Assembly (NCBI GenBank): GCA_020692565.1
Contig: JAIMKJ010000020.1
Span: forward strand, 1 to 64,000
Source of the DNA: Thermomonas sp.
Lineage (GTDB): Bacteria; Pseudomonadota; Gammaproteobacteria; Xanthomonadales; Xanthomonadaceae
DNA: 64,000 nucleotides
Reading direction: 5' to 3'
A program made the position numbers and the translations under genes. This document shows, piece by piece, positions 19,866 to 29,185 of the stretch (position 1 is its first letter; every line of letters begins with the position of its first letter). Below the pieces are notes generated by a model. It saw only the letters and a list, made by a program, of their open reading frames with translations. It ran no database searches and was not told where the DNA came from.

Positions 19866-21625
19866 GCCGCCCACCGGAAGCGTTCGGCCAGGGTCTGCAC
19901 CAGGGTTTCGAAATCATCGGCCGCCGGCAGGCGCTGGCCGTAGGCGGCGTACTGCCAGATGCGGACCATGCGCTGGAAAGCGTCGCGGTCCTCGGCTTCG
20001 GGCATGCGCCGCGACAGCCGCAGGCAATCGGCTTCGGTGGCGCCCGGCGGCGGATGGGCGTCGACGCGCGCGGTCATGGCTTCGACGCTGGCGCGATACA
20101 GCAGCGCCAGCGCGCGTCGCGGCTGGCCCTGCGCCCACAGCCGGCGCGCCACCGTGGCGATGTCCGGCGGCAGCGGTTCGGTATGGGCGAGGTGGGTCAT
20201 CTCCACCGGGTCGGGTTCGGGTTCGGGCACGGCCAGTCCGCCGATCAGCCACGGCCACCAGCGTCGGGCGGTGACCAGCAGGGCCACCACCAGCGCCGCG
20301 ACCAGCAGCCACAGTCCGTATTCGGCGAGGAAACCGACCAGCGCCGCCAGCCACGCCAATCGCGGCGGTTCGGCCTCGAAGGGCTTGTCCTTCTTCTTGT
20401 CGCGGTCGCGCGGCTGCCATGTGGTCTGCTCCAGCTTCGGCCGCAGCAGCGGATCCTTGTAGGCTTCGGCGACCGATTTCTCGAATGCCGCGTGGCCGGC
20501 GGTGTCGTCGCCGAAGATCTCGCGCAGGGTGCGGGTGTCGACGTCGCCCGCCCTGCTTTCCCCGTCGGCAACTGCGAAAGGCTTGTCGGCGGCCTGCTCG
20601 GCCTCCTGCTTATTGGCTCGCTGCGCCGTGCCGGGCTTTCCGGCGACGGTTTTCCCGGGTGCGGCGCTTTGGGCGCCGTTCTTTTCGGGGACGCGTTTAT
20701 CGGGCGCCGCGTCCTGACCGACGCTGCTGTCGGGGCCCTGCTTTTCCGGGGCGCTCCTGTCGGGAGCGCTTTCCTCGGGAAACGGGCAGGTGTTGTCGTC
20801 CCAGGCGTGCGCGGGCATCGCCATCGGCAGGCACAGCGCCAAGACCAGCAACATGCTCGCGCCGACCGCTTCCAGGCGTTTGCGCATGCGCCGGAAGGCG
20901 ATTTCCAGATCCCAGGCTTCCAGCTGGGTCCGGCGATTGAGATACAGGCCGAAGCCGGCGCCGACATAGAACGGTTCGATGAAGGCGACCGCCAGCCAGT
21001 CCACCGCATTCAGCGCGATCAGCGCCCATGCCGGCGTGTCTTCGGTCAGCATCGCCCAGGTCGCGCGCGCGGCCTCCGGCAGCAGTTCGTTGGGGACGAA
21101 CAGCATGACCAGCAACACCACCGAAACCGCCAGCGCCAGCAGGAAATGTTGGCAGATCAGGGTCAGCAGCACCGCCGGGCCGCTGACGCCGCCGCCGATC
21201 ACCCGCCGCCGTTCGGCCAGCCGCGCGGGGTCCGCGCCTTCGAGCAGATCGATCGGCAGCATCGCCGCGCGCAGCGGGCTGAACCGGCGCCAGGTGAGAT
21301 GGCCGAGCATCGGTTTCCAGCCCCAGCGCAGCTGCGCGCGCAGGGTTTCGGCGGTGCCCGGTACGCTGCCGAACACCGCGCGCGACAGCACGTACTGCGG
21401 AATGCGGTCGAACACCGGGCGCAGCCACCACATCAGCAGCCACGCCAGCCAGATCTGGCCCACCGCCCAGGCGGCGAGATTCAGCAGCACGAAGGCGACG
21501 CCGGTCACCAGCAGCCACGGCGTCCAGATCGCGGCGGCATGCCGGCGCACCAGCGCCGCACCCAGCTCCATCGCTTCCCACGACGAGCGCGGGCGCAGTT
21601 CGACGGTGAGGGTTTCGAGTTTCAC
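19862..21625 (-). CDS. DUF4129 domain membrane protein
   Basis: This 587-residue protein has a multi-span N-terminal half, about five hydrophobic segments up to residue 270. A long hydrophilic, Ala/Pro/Lys-rich periplasmic loop (about 275-410) follows, then another span (WLAALVGFLAEYGLWLLVAAL split over about 425-450). The C-terminal DUF4129 region (ARRLWAQGQPRRALALLYRASVEAM) resembles the C-terminal domain of transglutaminase-like membrane proteins. The start overlaps the SpoIIM gene stop (21622-21625). The charged loop may contact the cell wall, but this is inference. Confidence 0.85.
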   Translation of the reverse strand: MKLETLTVELRPRSSWEAMELGAALVRRHAAAIWTPWLLVTGVAFVLLNLAAWAVGQIWLAWLLMWWLRPVFDRIPQYVLSRAVFGSVPGTAETLRAQLRWGWKPMLGHLTWRRFSPLRAAMLPIDLLEGADPARLAERRRVIGGGVSGPAVLLTLICQHFLLALAVSVVLLVMLFVPNELLPEAARATWAMLTEDTPAWALIALNAVDWLAVAFIEPFYVGAGFGLYLNRRTQLEAWDLEIAFRRMRKRLEAVGASMLLVLALCLPMAMPAHAWDDNTCPFPEESAPDRSAPEKQGPDSSVGQDAAPDKRVPEKNGAQSAAPGKTVAGKPGTAQRANKQEAEQAADKPFAVADGESRAGDVDTRTLREIFGDDTAGHAAFEKSVAEAYKDPLLRPKLEQTTWQPRDRDKKKDKPFEAEPPRLAWLAALVGFLAEYGLWLLVAALVVALLVTARRWWPWLIGGLAVPEPEPDPVEMTHLAHTEPLPPDIATVARRLWAQGQPRRALALLYRASVEAMTARVDAHPPPGATEADCLRLSRRMPEAEDRDAFQRMVRIWQYAAYGQRLPAADDFETLVQTLAERFRWAA

Positions 21626-22743
21626 GAAGTGCCCCGCTGCCGTCCCTGGCGCGCCGTCGCGGGCGCCGGATCGCCCGGCCCGACCATCCGTGGTCGGGCG
21701 CTCGACGGATCACGCGGCAATGCCGCGTGATCGGATCCGTCTCGCCCACGCCCGCCGAGCGCGAGCCATGCGAGGGTGATCGCCCACAGGACGCCACCGA
21801 CCGCGTACTTGATCCCCGCCGGCATCCAGCCGATCGACGACCAGAACGCTTCCACGAACGCGGCGAACACCAGCATCGCGAACACGCCCAGACAGAGCCG
21901 GGCGCCGACCTTGCCGCCTTCGATCAAGGCATCGACCCGCCGCCGTCGCCCCGGCGCGATCAGGTCCAGCCCCAGGCGCAGACCGGCGGCGCCGGCCAGC
22001 ACGATGGCCGTCAGTTCCGGCGCCGAATGCCCCGCGACGAAGCGCCAGAACGGGTCGCCGTGGCCCACGCCCTGCAGGTGCCCGCCGACGCTGCCGATCA
22101 TCACCCCGTTCATGATCAGCACGTACACGGTGCCGAGGCCGGCGAGCAGGCCGCTGGCGAAGGTGCGCAGGCCGATGCTCACGTTGTTCATGATGTAGTG
22201 GCCGAACATCGCCAGATCGTCGCCGCTCTCGCGGCCGAGCTTGCGCTCGGGGTTGGCGGGGTCGTACATGCTTTCGTACATGGCGACATCGGCCGGGTCG
22301 TGGAGGCTGTAGACCAGCTCCGGCGAATACAGCACCGCTAGGAACGAACCGACCAGCGGCACCACGAACAGCGCCGCCGCGGCCCACAGGCAGCCGCGCT
22401 GGGCGCGGACCAGGCGCGGGAAGTCGGCGAGGAAGAATTCCAGCGCACGGCGCCACTGCGGCGGCGCTGCGCGGTAGAACACCGCGTGGCCGCGCTGGGT
22501 CAGCGCCTGCAGGCGTTCCACCACCACCGGGCTGTAGCCGCGGCTGCGCGCCAGCGCCAACTGCTGGCACAGACGGCGATAGCGCGCCGGCATGTCTTCG
22601 TCGCTCAGCCCGCGCCACTGGACGTGGCTGGCCCGCGCCTGGCGCGGACTGTCGCCGCGCGCGACCAGCCAGGTCTCGAATTCGGCCCATTCGTCCTGAT
22701 GGCGGGCGATGAACGCCTCCTGCCGCATCACCGCATGCTTCAT
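21622..22743 (-). CDS. SpoIIM-like (stage II sporulation protein M) membrane protein
   Basis: This protein of about 373 residues has a helical N-terminus followed by the SpoIIM/DUF95 domain with about six membrane spans and the motif HYIMNNVSIGLRTFASGLL, then GHSAPELTAIVLAG. In non-sporulating bacteria the family lies in MoxR operons, as here. The frame is open to an ATG at 22788, but the extra residues are encoded by short imperfect repeats. The conserved part begins at MRQEAF (ATG 22728), and I chose the ATG at 22743. Confidence 0.87.
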   Translation of the reverse strand: MKHAVMRQEAFIARHQDEWAEFETWLVARGDSPRQARASHVQWRGLSDEDMPARYRRLCQQLALARSRGYSPVVVERLQALTQRGHAVFYRAAPPQWRRALEFFLADFPRLVRAQRGCLWAAAALFVVPLVGSFLAVLYSPELVYSLHDPADVAMYESMYDPANPERKLGRESGDDLAMFGHYIMNNVSIGLRTFASGLLAGLGTVYVLIMNGVMIGSVGGHLQGVGHGDPFWRFVAGHSAPELTAIVLAGAAGLRLGLDLIAPGRRRRVDALIEGGKVGARLCLGVFAMLVFAAFVEAFWSSIGWMPAGIKYAVGGVLWAITLAWLALGGRGRDGSDHAALPRDPSSARPRMVGPGDPAPATARQGRQRGTS

Positions 22744-22813
22744 GACCACTTGTCCCATGACAGCCGGCCCCGTGAAAGCTGGCCCCATGACCGCTCGCCC
22801 GATGAAAGCCGGC

Positions 22814-23542
22814 TCATTGCCGCCCCAACAGCCAGTTGGCGACCGCCTGCAGGCGCATCACGCCCAGCGCGCCGCCGGCGCCCACCACCGGCGCGGCGAT
22901 GCCGGCCAGTTCTTCGCGACGCTCCTGGGTGAGTTGCGCGGTGCGTTCGGAGAACGCGATCACCGCCATCTGTTCCGGCGGCAGCAGCGGATGCAGCGGC
23001 GCGTGCGCGCCTTCGGTCGCCGCGCGGACGGCCTGGCGGGTGCGCGGGGCATGGATGACCATGGTCTTGGCGACCATGTCGCCCAAGCGCCGGCCCCAGG
23101 GGTCGGAAAAACTCGCGACCAGGCCCACGCCGTAGCCGAACGGCAGGAAATCCACGGTCCTCAGCAGATTGCGCACGATCGAGGCCAGCCAGCCCACCGG
23201 GGCGCCGTCGTCGGCGATCACCCGCAGTTCCAGCGCGCGCTTGCCCGGCGTCTGCCCGTCGAACAGGGTTTCGCAGAGGATCGGATACCCCCAGAACACC
23301 ATGAAGAAGATCACCGTATAGAGGCCAAGACCCGCCTTGCCCAACAGCCCCAGCACGGTCCCCGCCACCAGCAGGACGCCCCAGCGCACCGCGGTGTCGA
23401 TCAACCAGGCGATGGCGCGCGGCACCGGGCCGGCGGCGGGCAGGCGCAGGGCCACGCCTTCGGGCGTGTAGACATCGCGCACCGTGTCCAATGTCGATCG
23501 GTTCTGTGCGGAGCGACCCGATGCGGCGGGACGCGACATCAT
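22814..23542 (-). CDS. RDD family membrane protein
   Basis: This protein of about 242 residues carries the RDD domain: [18 protein letters not shown] with the Arg and Asp of the name, then [17 protein letters not shown], and further spans, about three in all. It is the first gene of the minus-strand operon with SpoIIM, DUF4129, DUF4350, MoxR and DUF58. The start is uncertain among the ATGs 23578, 23542 and 23539; 23542 was chosen because the upstream codons are Arg/Gly/Pro-rich. RDD proteins may carry ions or solutes, but this member's role is unknown. Confidence 0.85.
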   Translation of the reverse strand: MMSRPAASGRSAQNRSTLDTVRDVYTPEGVALRLPAAGPVPRAIAWLIDTAVRWGVLLVAGTVLGLLGKAGLGLYTVIFFMVFWGYPILCETLFDGQTPGKRALELRVIADDGAPVGWLASIVRNLLRTVDFLPFGYGVGLVASFSDPWGRRLGDMVAKTMVIHAPRTRQAVRAATEGAHAPLHPLLPPEQMAVIAFSERTAQLTQERREELAGIAAPVVGAGGALGVMRLQAVANWLLGRQ

Positions 23543-23726
23543 CGGGCAACGGCCCGGGCGACGGCCGGATCTGGGCACAGGCGGCGTCCGGCCGGACGCG
23601 CCTTGGTCGCTCCTCTCGTTTCCGCCATCCTCTCCGCCCCGGGGCCCGTCGTCAGTCGTCGCATTCGGCGGTTACTCTACCTTGACGACCCGCACATTTC
23701 CCAGCATTTCGAGACCGATTTCCGTC

Positions 23727-24011
23727 ATGGCCGCCGCGCACCCGCCACCGTCGATGCCGTGTCGCCCGCACTGCGGGGCCTGCTGCACCGCGCCGTCGAT
23801 CGCATCGCCCATCCCCGGGATGCCGCACGGCAAACCGGCGGGCATGCCCTGCGTGCAGTTGGACGACGATCTGCGCTGCCGGCTGTTCGGCACGCCCGAG
23901 CGCCCGGCGTTCTGCGCCTCGCTGCGGCCGGAGCCGGGGATGTGCGGCGAGTCGCGCGACGAAGCGATGGCGCTGTTGGCTGCGCTGGAAACGGCGACGC
24001 GACCCGATTGA
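23727..24011 (+). CDS. YkgJ family cysteine cluster protein
   Basis: The protein has 94 residues with the YkgJ cysteine pattern: CRPHCGACC near the start, then [10 protein letters not shown] and FCASL...MCG. These small proteins are thought to bind zinc or iron through the cysteines. The ATG at 23727 was chosen; the open frame further upstream lacks family features. It is divergent from the RDD gene and followed by a block of palindromic and tandem repeats. Confidence 0.82.
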   Translation: MAAAHPPPSMPCRPHCGACCTAPSIASPIPGMPHGKPAGMPCVQLDDDLRCRLFGTPERPAFCASLRPEPGMCGESRDEAMALLAALETATRPD

Positions 24012-24040
24012 TCCGAGGCGGTGATGTTGTAGGAGGCCGT

Positions 24041-24125
24041 GTAGGAGGGCCTTCAGGCCCGAGCTTCTGCCCGCGGACAAAATCCTCCATCGATCAAGAG
24101 TGCTCGGGCCTGAAGGCCCTCCTAC
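24041..24125. repeat. REP-type palindrome, TAGGAGGGCCTTCAGGCCC family
   Basis: The left arm GTAGGAGGGCCTTCAGGCCC (from 24041) and the right arm GGGCCTGAAGGCCCTCCTAC (to 24125) form a long imperfect hairpin. The right arm overlaps the first unit of the 95-bp tandem array that follows. Confidence 0.88.
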
Positions 24126-24360
24126 GAGAAGCGATCCGCTTCAATTCCACCGGCCGTGGGCACGGCATCCTCTGCGTCGCACGTTGGACTCGACCTGGGC
24201 CGGCCTGAAGGCCCTCCTACGAGAAGCGATCCGCTTCATTTCCACCGGCCGTGGGCACGGCATCCTCTGCGTCGCACGTTGGACTCGACCTGGGCCGGCC
24301 TGAAGGCCCTCCTACAAAAAAACGAGCCGCTTCATTTCCACCAGCCGTGGGCACGGCATT
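24111..24360. repeat. 95-bp tandem repeat, about 2.6 copies
   Basis: The units begin at 24111, 24206 and 24301, each with TGAAGGCCCTCCTAC followed by an AGCG..CCGCTTCA segment and CCGTGGGCACGGCAT. Units one and two are nearly identical. The third is shortened and ends at the stop codon of the GDYXXLXY gene. Each unit carries a REP right arm, so the array probably arose by duplication of a REP half with its flank. The 347-base gap contains no gene. Confidence 0.9.
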
Positions 24361-24928
24361 ACAACGGCTTGCGGTCCGCGCCGCGCATCCCGGCCAGCAG
24401 GGCGGTGCCGTCGGCGTCCACGCGCAGCTCGCCGTATTTCGCCGGGGCGTAGCGTTCGCCCTGGCCTTCCGGGAAGAACCAGGCGTTGCTGGCGATGCGC
24501 ATCTCCCAATTGCGCTTGCGGTAGCGCACCGCGATTTCGCCGGTCGCTACAGGCTGCGGCGCGGGCTGGACGCGGACGAACCGGCCGACGCCATCGGCGG
24601 CGAGCGAGAACACGGCGTAGCCGTCTCGGCTGGGCATCTCGCCGATGCCCATGCACATCAGCGCCGCTGCGTTGCCACCACTCGTTCCGCCGATATCGGT
24701 TGCGCGCTTGCAGGCCGGATCCAGCGCACCTCTGATCTCATCCGCCGCCGCAAACCGCAGCGCCATGTAGTCGCCCTGCATCATCGAGCGCGGATCGACC
24801 GGCGCCAGTTCCAGCAGCAGCACGCGGCCGTCGGAGAGGATCCGCTCGCGCTGGAACACGCCGTGATTGGCCACCGCCAGCGCCAGCAGCAGACCGCCCC
24901 ACAGCAGGATCGAACGCCAGTGCGTCAT
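24359..24928 (-). CDS. GDYXXLXY domain membrane-anchored protein
   Basis: This 189-residue protein has an N-terminal membrane anchor (about 6-22) and the family motif as MQGDYMALRF near residue 50, with further conserved strands to the C-terminus. The genes of this family almost always follow DUF2157 and DUF4401 genes, exactly as here. The start overlaps the DUF4401 stop (ATGA, 24925-24928). The last codons abut a 95-bp tandem repeat, so the C-terminus could have been altered. The function is unknown. Confidence 0.88.
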   Translation of the reverse strand: MTHWRSILLWGGLLLALAVANHGVFQRERILSDGRVLLLELAPVDPRSMMQGDYMALRFAAADEIRGALDPACKRATDIGGTSGGNAAALMCMGIGEMPSRDGYAVFSLAADGVGRFVRVQPAPQPVATGEIAVRYRKRNWEMRIASNAWFFPEGQGERYAPAKYGELRVDADGTALLAGMRGADRKPL

Positions 24929-25998
24929 GGGCGGCCTCCCGCGTCGGCGCGCAGGGCGATGCGCGTCAGCGCGAAGCGGATCGCCAGCAGCGCGACGCCG
25001 CCGAGCAGCAGCCACTGCGACTTCTCCAGCAGCGGCACGTCCAATTGATAGTAGTAGCGGATCAGATATGCGCCGGTGCCGACCAACCCGGTCGCGAGCA
25101 GTGCCGGGCGATGCGACGCGAACGCGGTCAGCGCCAGCATCACCCCGAGGTTCACGCCCGGCGCGCGCAGCCAGATCAGCGCGAACGCCACCGCGCACAG
25201 CACCGGCAACAGCCGCCGCACGCCGGCCAGCCGCCAGACGGTCAGGGGCAGCAGCAAGGCGACGGCGATCTGCGGTCCCCAGATCCGCCACGACATGGCA
25301 TCCCGGTCCGCCAGCCCCCACTCCAGATCGCCGAAGAAGGCCATGAACAGCGCGGCCAGACTCAGCGCCCAGGCCAGCGGCGACAACGGCAAGGTGCCGA
25401 GGTCTTCGTATTCCGTCCGCCACCATGCGGCGAATGCCAGCCACGCCAGCACCGGCAGCGCCGCCGGCGACGTGCTGTAGCCGACGGTATCCAGTTCATT
25501 GCAGATCGCCACCACCGCGACCGTGAACACCGCACCGCACAGGAACCGGTGCATGGTCTGCGCGCCGAAGGCATACAGCGCCAGCGCGATCGCGGCGCTG
25601 CCGGCCCAGCCTGCGATGTCGCCGAACCATTCGTTGAAACCGACGCCGACCAGCAGTTGCCCGACGAGGCTCAGGGCGATGGCGCTCTGTTCGATGAACT
25701 CGCCGACGAACTCGTTCTTGAATGCGCGGCGCAGCACGGTCCGCAGCAAGCCCAGCGCCGCCGCGATGCACAGCGCACCGGCGGGAACGGCGATCTCCGG
25801 GGTCTTCCAGAGTTGGTCGAACAGCGCCGCGAAAAAGCCGAACAGCAGCCCCGCGGCGATCCACGCCGACACCCCGATCAACCCGGCCAGATACCAGGGC
25901 AGACCATCGCGATGCGCCGGTGCGTCGCCGGAAACGACACCGGCGGCGCGCAGCCGCAGCCACAGCGCCTCGGCGGCGGAGTATGCGTGCAGATTCAT
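24925..25998 (-). CDS. DUF4401 domain integral membrane protein
   Basis: This 357-residue, very hydrophobic protein has about ten predicted membrane segments. It is recognised as DUF4401 from its composition, length and position between DUF2157 and GDYXXLXY genes. The ATG at 25998 overlaps the DUF2157 stop. No catalytic motif is visible; a transport or sensing role is possible but unsupported. Confidence 0.83.
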   Translation of the reverse strand: MNLHAYSAAEALWLRLRAAGVVSGDAPAHRDGLPWYLAGLIGVSAWIAAGLLFGFFAALFDQLWKTPEIAVPAGALCIAAALGLLRTVLRRAFKNEFVGEFIEQSAIALSLVGQLLVGVGFNEWFGDIAGWAGSAAIALALYAFGAQTMHRFLCGAVFTVAVVAICNELDTVGYSTSPAALPVLAWLAFAAWWRTEYEDLGTLPLSPLAWALSLAALFMAFFGDLEWGLADRDAMSWRIWGPQIAVALLLPLTVWRLAGVRRLLPVLCAVAFALIWLRAPGVNLGVMLALTAFASHRPALLATGLVGTGAYLIRYYYQLDVPLLEKSQWLLLGGVALLAIRFALTRIALRADAGGRP

Positions 25999-27005
25999 GC
26001 GCCCGCCTCCCGGCGATCCATCCGCCGCAGCCACCACGCGCCCGCCGTCGCTTCGCCCAACACCGCGACGGCCAGCAACAGCCATAGCGCGGCGGGTTCG
26101 TTGTGGCGCTCGAACACATACCGGCTCATCAGCTGGAACAGCCAGACCGTGCTGACGCCGATCATCGAGATCACTGTCATCGCCAGGACCGCACGGTCGC
26201 GGTGGCGGCGCAGTTCGACAGCAAGCAACACGGCGACACCCGCCAGCCAGGCCGAGATTTCATCGCCGAACGTCGGCCCGCCATGCTCGAACGCCGACGT
26301 CATCGCCGGCACACTCAGACAGAACAGCGCGACGGCGGTCAGCAGGCGCGGCCCGCCATCGCCATCGAATTCCGGCCATCGCCCCGCCGCGAACCGCCAG
26401 CCCAGGAACAGCGCGAGATCGAACAGGCCGACCAGCATCAGGCTGTGTTCGTTGTCCAACTGCGGGCCGCCCATCGTGTCGGCCCACAGCCCCAGCGCGA
26501 TGTTCGCCACCGCGATCCACAGCACCCAGATCGCCGCGTGGCGCCCGGCGAAGGCCCACGGCAGCGCCAGCGCCGCCCACAGCGTGAACAATTCCCAAGT
26601 GTCGGCGCCGGTCTGGTAGGTCTGGCCGATCAGCGCCAGCAGCCCGCCCAGCAGCACCGTCGCCAGCCACAGCGCGGCCTGTCCGCCGAGTCGCGCCAAC
26701 CCCAGCCGCGCGGTCGCCGCGATGGCCGCGACCAGCAGCGCCTGCATGCCGTACAGGCGGGTGAACTTGCCGAGGTGTTCCCAGTTGGCGGCGATGAAAC
26801 AGATCGCCCCGGCCGCGCACAGCGCGATGCCCAGCCACAGTGCGAAACGATCCAGGAACCAGCGCCACAGCGCGGTATCAGGCGCCGGCCCCAGCGCCCC
26901 ACGCGCGGCCGCCGCGGCGGTCGCATCCAGCGCGCCGTCGCGGCGCCATTCGCGCAGCTGCGTCTGCTCCGCAACCGTATCGCGCCAGCGCCGCCAGTCG
27001 CCCAT
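25995..27005 (-). CDS. DUF2157 domain integral membrane protein
   Basis: The protein has 336 residues. The soluble N-terminal DUF2157 part (about 1-45: WRDTVAEQTQLREWRRDGALD) is followed by eight or more membrane spans. It is the first of three overlapping genes (DUF2157, DUF4401, GDYXXLXY), a conserved set of unknown function. It starts one base after the carbonic anhydrase-like gene ends, so that gene may belong to the same transcript. Confidence 0.85.
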   Translation of the reverse strand: MGDWRRWRDTVAEQTQLREWRRDGALDATAAAAARGALGPAPDTALWRWFLDRFALWLGIALCAAGAICFIAANWEHLGKFTRLYGMQALLVAAIAATARLGLARLGGQAALWLATVLLGGLLALIGQTYQTGADTWELFTLWAALALPWAFAGRHAAIWVLWIAVANIALGLWADTMGGPQLDNEHSLMLVGLFDLALFLGWRFAAGRWPEFDGDGGPRLLTAVALFCLSVPAMTSAFEHGGPTFGDEISAWLAGVAVLLAVELRRHRDRAVLAMTVISMIGVSTVWLFQLMSRYVFERHNEPAALWLLLAVAVLGEATAGAWWLRRMDRREAGA

Positions 27006-27006
27006 G

Positions 27007-27567
27007 TCAGCCGCCCGTCTCGCCTGCGAGGTACTGATCCTTCATGCGGACGTAATGCTGCGCCGAGTAGTACAGCGCTTCCATTTCGGCGTCGCTGAGC
27101 CGACGCGCGAACCTGCCCGGGTTGCCCAGCCACATTTCGCCTTCGCCCACGACCTTGCCGGGGGCGATCAACGCACCGGCGCCGACGAAGCCGTGCTTCT
27201 TCACCACCGCGCCGTCCAGCACGATCGCGCCCATACCGATCAGCGCCGCATCCTCGATGGTGCAGGCGTGGATGATCGCCTTGTGGCCGATGGTCACGTC
27301 CTCGCCGATGCGGGTGGCGAAGCCGCCGAGCTTCGCGTGCGGGCCATCGTGGCTCACGTGCACCACGCTGCCGTCCTGGAGATTGGTGCGCGCACCGATG
27401 CGGATGAAATTCACGTCGCCGCGGATCACCGTGGCCGGCCAGACCGACACGTCGTCGCCCAGGACGACGTCGCCGATCACGACCGCCGCAGGGTCGATAT
27501 AGACCCGTTCGCCGAGGGTGGGCAGGTGATGCAGGTAGGGGCGGATGCGGGTATGGGCTTCGGTCAT
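27007..27567 (-). CDS. Gamma-class carbonic anhydrase family protein
   Basis: The 186-residue left-handed beta-helix protein is built of hexapeptide repeats (VVIGDVVLGDDVSVWPATVIRGD). The metal-site histidines are visible in VVHVSHDG and in IGHKAIIHACTI. The family includes YrdA/PaaY-like proteins; carbonic anhydrase activity is not certain for these. It lies upstream of the DUF2157 gene with a one-base gap and divergent from the aldehyde dehydrogenase. Confidence 0.9.
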   Translation of the reverse strand: MTEAHTRIRPYLHHLPTLGERVYIDPAAVVIGDVVLGDDVSVWPATVIRGDVNFIRIGARTNLQDGSVVHVSHDGPHAKLGGFATRIGEDVTIGHKAIIHACTIEDAALIGMGAIVLDGAVVKKHGFVGAGALIAPGKVVGEGEMWLGNPGRFARRLSDAEMEALYYSAQHYVRMKDQYLAGETGG

Positions 27568-27612
27568 GGCGGCATTTAAGCACGCAGCGGCAGCACGTTC
27601 TAAACTCGGGCC

Positions 27613-29151
27613 ATGAACACGACCGTCATCGCGGCCAACGCCGCCATCATCGCCGCGAATGCCGCGATCACCGCCGCCCATGCCGGCGACAACGACCACA
27701 ACGCGCCGACGCCCGATTCGCAGCGCGCACCGCCCGCCGACGAGACCGCCGAGCTGGCGCCGACGCTCGACCGGCTCAAAGCCGCGTGGCGGGCGAACAA
27801 GCCGGACTACGCGCAGCGGATGCGCGATCTCGAACGGCTGAAGACCGCTTTCAAGGCGCGGATGGGCGAGATGGCGGCGGCGGTGCGCGCCGATTTCGGC
27901 CACCGTTCCGAACACGAAACCCTGCTGGCCGACGGCATGACCGTGCTGGGCGAGATCGATCACCTGCGCAAACACCTGCGCGGCTGGATGCGACCGACGC
28001 GCGCGAGCGTCGGCTGGCGGCTGTGGCCGGCCAGCGCGCAGATCCGCCACGAGGCCGTGGGCGTGGTCGGGGTGATGGCGCCGTGGAATTACCCGGTGAA
28101 TCTGGCGCTGGTACCGCTGGTCACCGCCATCGCCGCCGGCAACCACGTGTTCCTCAAGCCGTCCGAGCACACGCCGCAGACCAGCGCTTGGCTGCAGGCA
28201 TTGCTGGCCGACGTGTTCCCGGCCGATCGCGTCGCGGTCGCGCTGGGCGGCGCCGAACTGGGCGCGGCGTTCTCGGGGCTGCCGTTCGACCATCTGGTCT
28301 TCACCGGTTCCACGGCGGTCGGACGCAAGGTGATGGCGGCCGCGGCGCCGAATCTCACGCCGCTCACGCTGGAGCTCGGCGGTAAATCGCCGGCGATCGT
28401 GGCCGCCGATTTCCCGGTCGAACAAGCGGCGGCGCGGCTGGCCAGCGGCAAATGGTTCAACGGCGGCCAGACCTGCATCGCGCCGGACTACATCCTGATC
28501 GACGCCGCGCGCCGCGACGCGCTGGTGGACGCGCTGCGCGCGCAGGTGCACGCGCGCTACGGCGCGGACATGCGCGAAGCGACCGATTACACCCGCGTGG
28601 TGAACGAAGGCCAATACCGCCGCCTGCGCGGCTACATCGACGATGCCCGCGCGCGCGGACTGACGGTGATCGAACTCGCGGGCGTGGATGCCGGGCGCGC
28701 CGAAACCGAACGGCTGATCCCGCCGACGCTGATCCTCGAACCCGGCGACGACAGCAAAGTGATGCAGGACGAAATCTTCGGGCCGATTTTGCCCATCCAC
28801 GGCTATGCGGAGCTCGAAGACGCATTGGCCTATGTCGAAACCCACGACCGGCCGCTGGCGCTGTATCCCTTCAGTCACGACAAGCGGATCGTCGAAACCA
28901 TCCTGTCGCGGCTGATCGCCGGCGGCGTCACCGTCAACGACACCCTGCTGCATTTCGCCGCCAACAATCTGCCGTTCGGCGGCATCGGCCCCAGCGGCAT
29001 GGGCCAGTACCACGGCCGCGCCGGCTTCGACGCCTTCACCAAGGCCATGCCGGTGCTGTGGCAGGCGCGCTTCACCGCGACCGATTTCATCAAGCCGCCG
29101 TATCGCGGCAGGATCGATCGGTTGATCCGCCGGCTGACCGGCAGCCGATGA
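27613..29151 (+). CDS. Coniferyl aldehyde dehydrogenase-like enzyme
   Basis: This 512-residue NAD(P)-dependent aldehyde dehydrogenase has the cofactor strand GVMAPWNYPVNLAL, the catalytic Glu in TLELGGKSP and the catalytic Cys in GGQTCIAPDY. The C-terminal features (NDTLLHFAANNLPFGGIG) match the coniferyl aldehyde dehydrogenase (CalB) subgroup. The first 45 residues are a low-complexity Ala/Asn stretch (repeated AANAAI) not typical of the family, so the true start could be later. The substrate may be an aromatic or a long-chain aldehyde; only the family is certain. Confidence 0.9.
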   Translation: MNTTVIAANAAIIAANAAITAAHAGDNDHNAPTPDSQRAPPADETAELAPTLDRLKAAWRANKPDYAQRMRDLERLKTAFKARMGEMAAAVRADFGHRSEHETLLADGMTVLGEIDHLRKHLRGWMRPTRASVGWRLWPASAQIRHEAVGVVGVMAPWNYPVNLALVPLVTAIAAGNHVFLKPSEHTPQTSAWLQALLADVFPADRVAVALGGAELGAAFSGLPFDHLVFTGSTAVGRKVMAAAAPNLTPLTLELGGKSPAIVAADFPVEQAAARLASGKWFNGGQTCIAPDYILIDAARRDALVDALRAQVHARYGADMREATDYTRVVNEGQYRRLRGYIDDARARGLTVIELAGVDAGRAETERLIPPTLILEPGDDSKVMQDEIFGPILPIHGYAELEDALAYVETHDRPLALYPFSHDKRIVETILSRLIAGGVTVNDTLLHFAANNLPFGGIGPSGMGQYHGRAGFDAFTKAMPVLWQARFTATDFIKPPYRGRIDRLIRRLTGSR

Positions 29152-29185
29152 ACCTCATCGAACGACCCTCATCGAAAGCGACCGC

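Noticed and set aside
24041..24360. Tandem 95-bp units as a CRISPR array
   Set aside because: The whole unit is repeated, with no short repeat alternating with unique spacers; it is REP-derived tandem duplication.
27007..29013. 668-codon minus-strand frame joining sequence opposite the aldehyde dehydrogenase to the carbonic anhydrase gene
   Set aside because: Only the last 186 codons (from 27567) are a real protein; the rest is antisense shadow.
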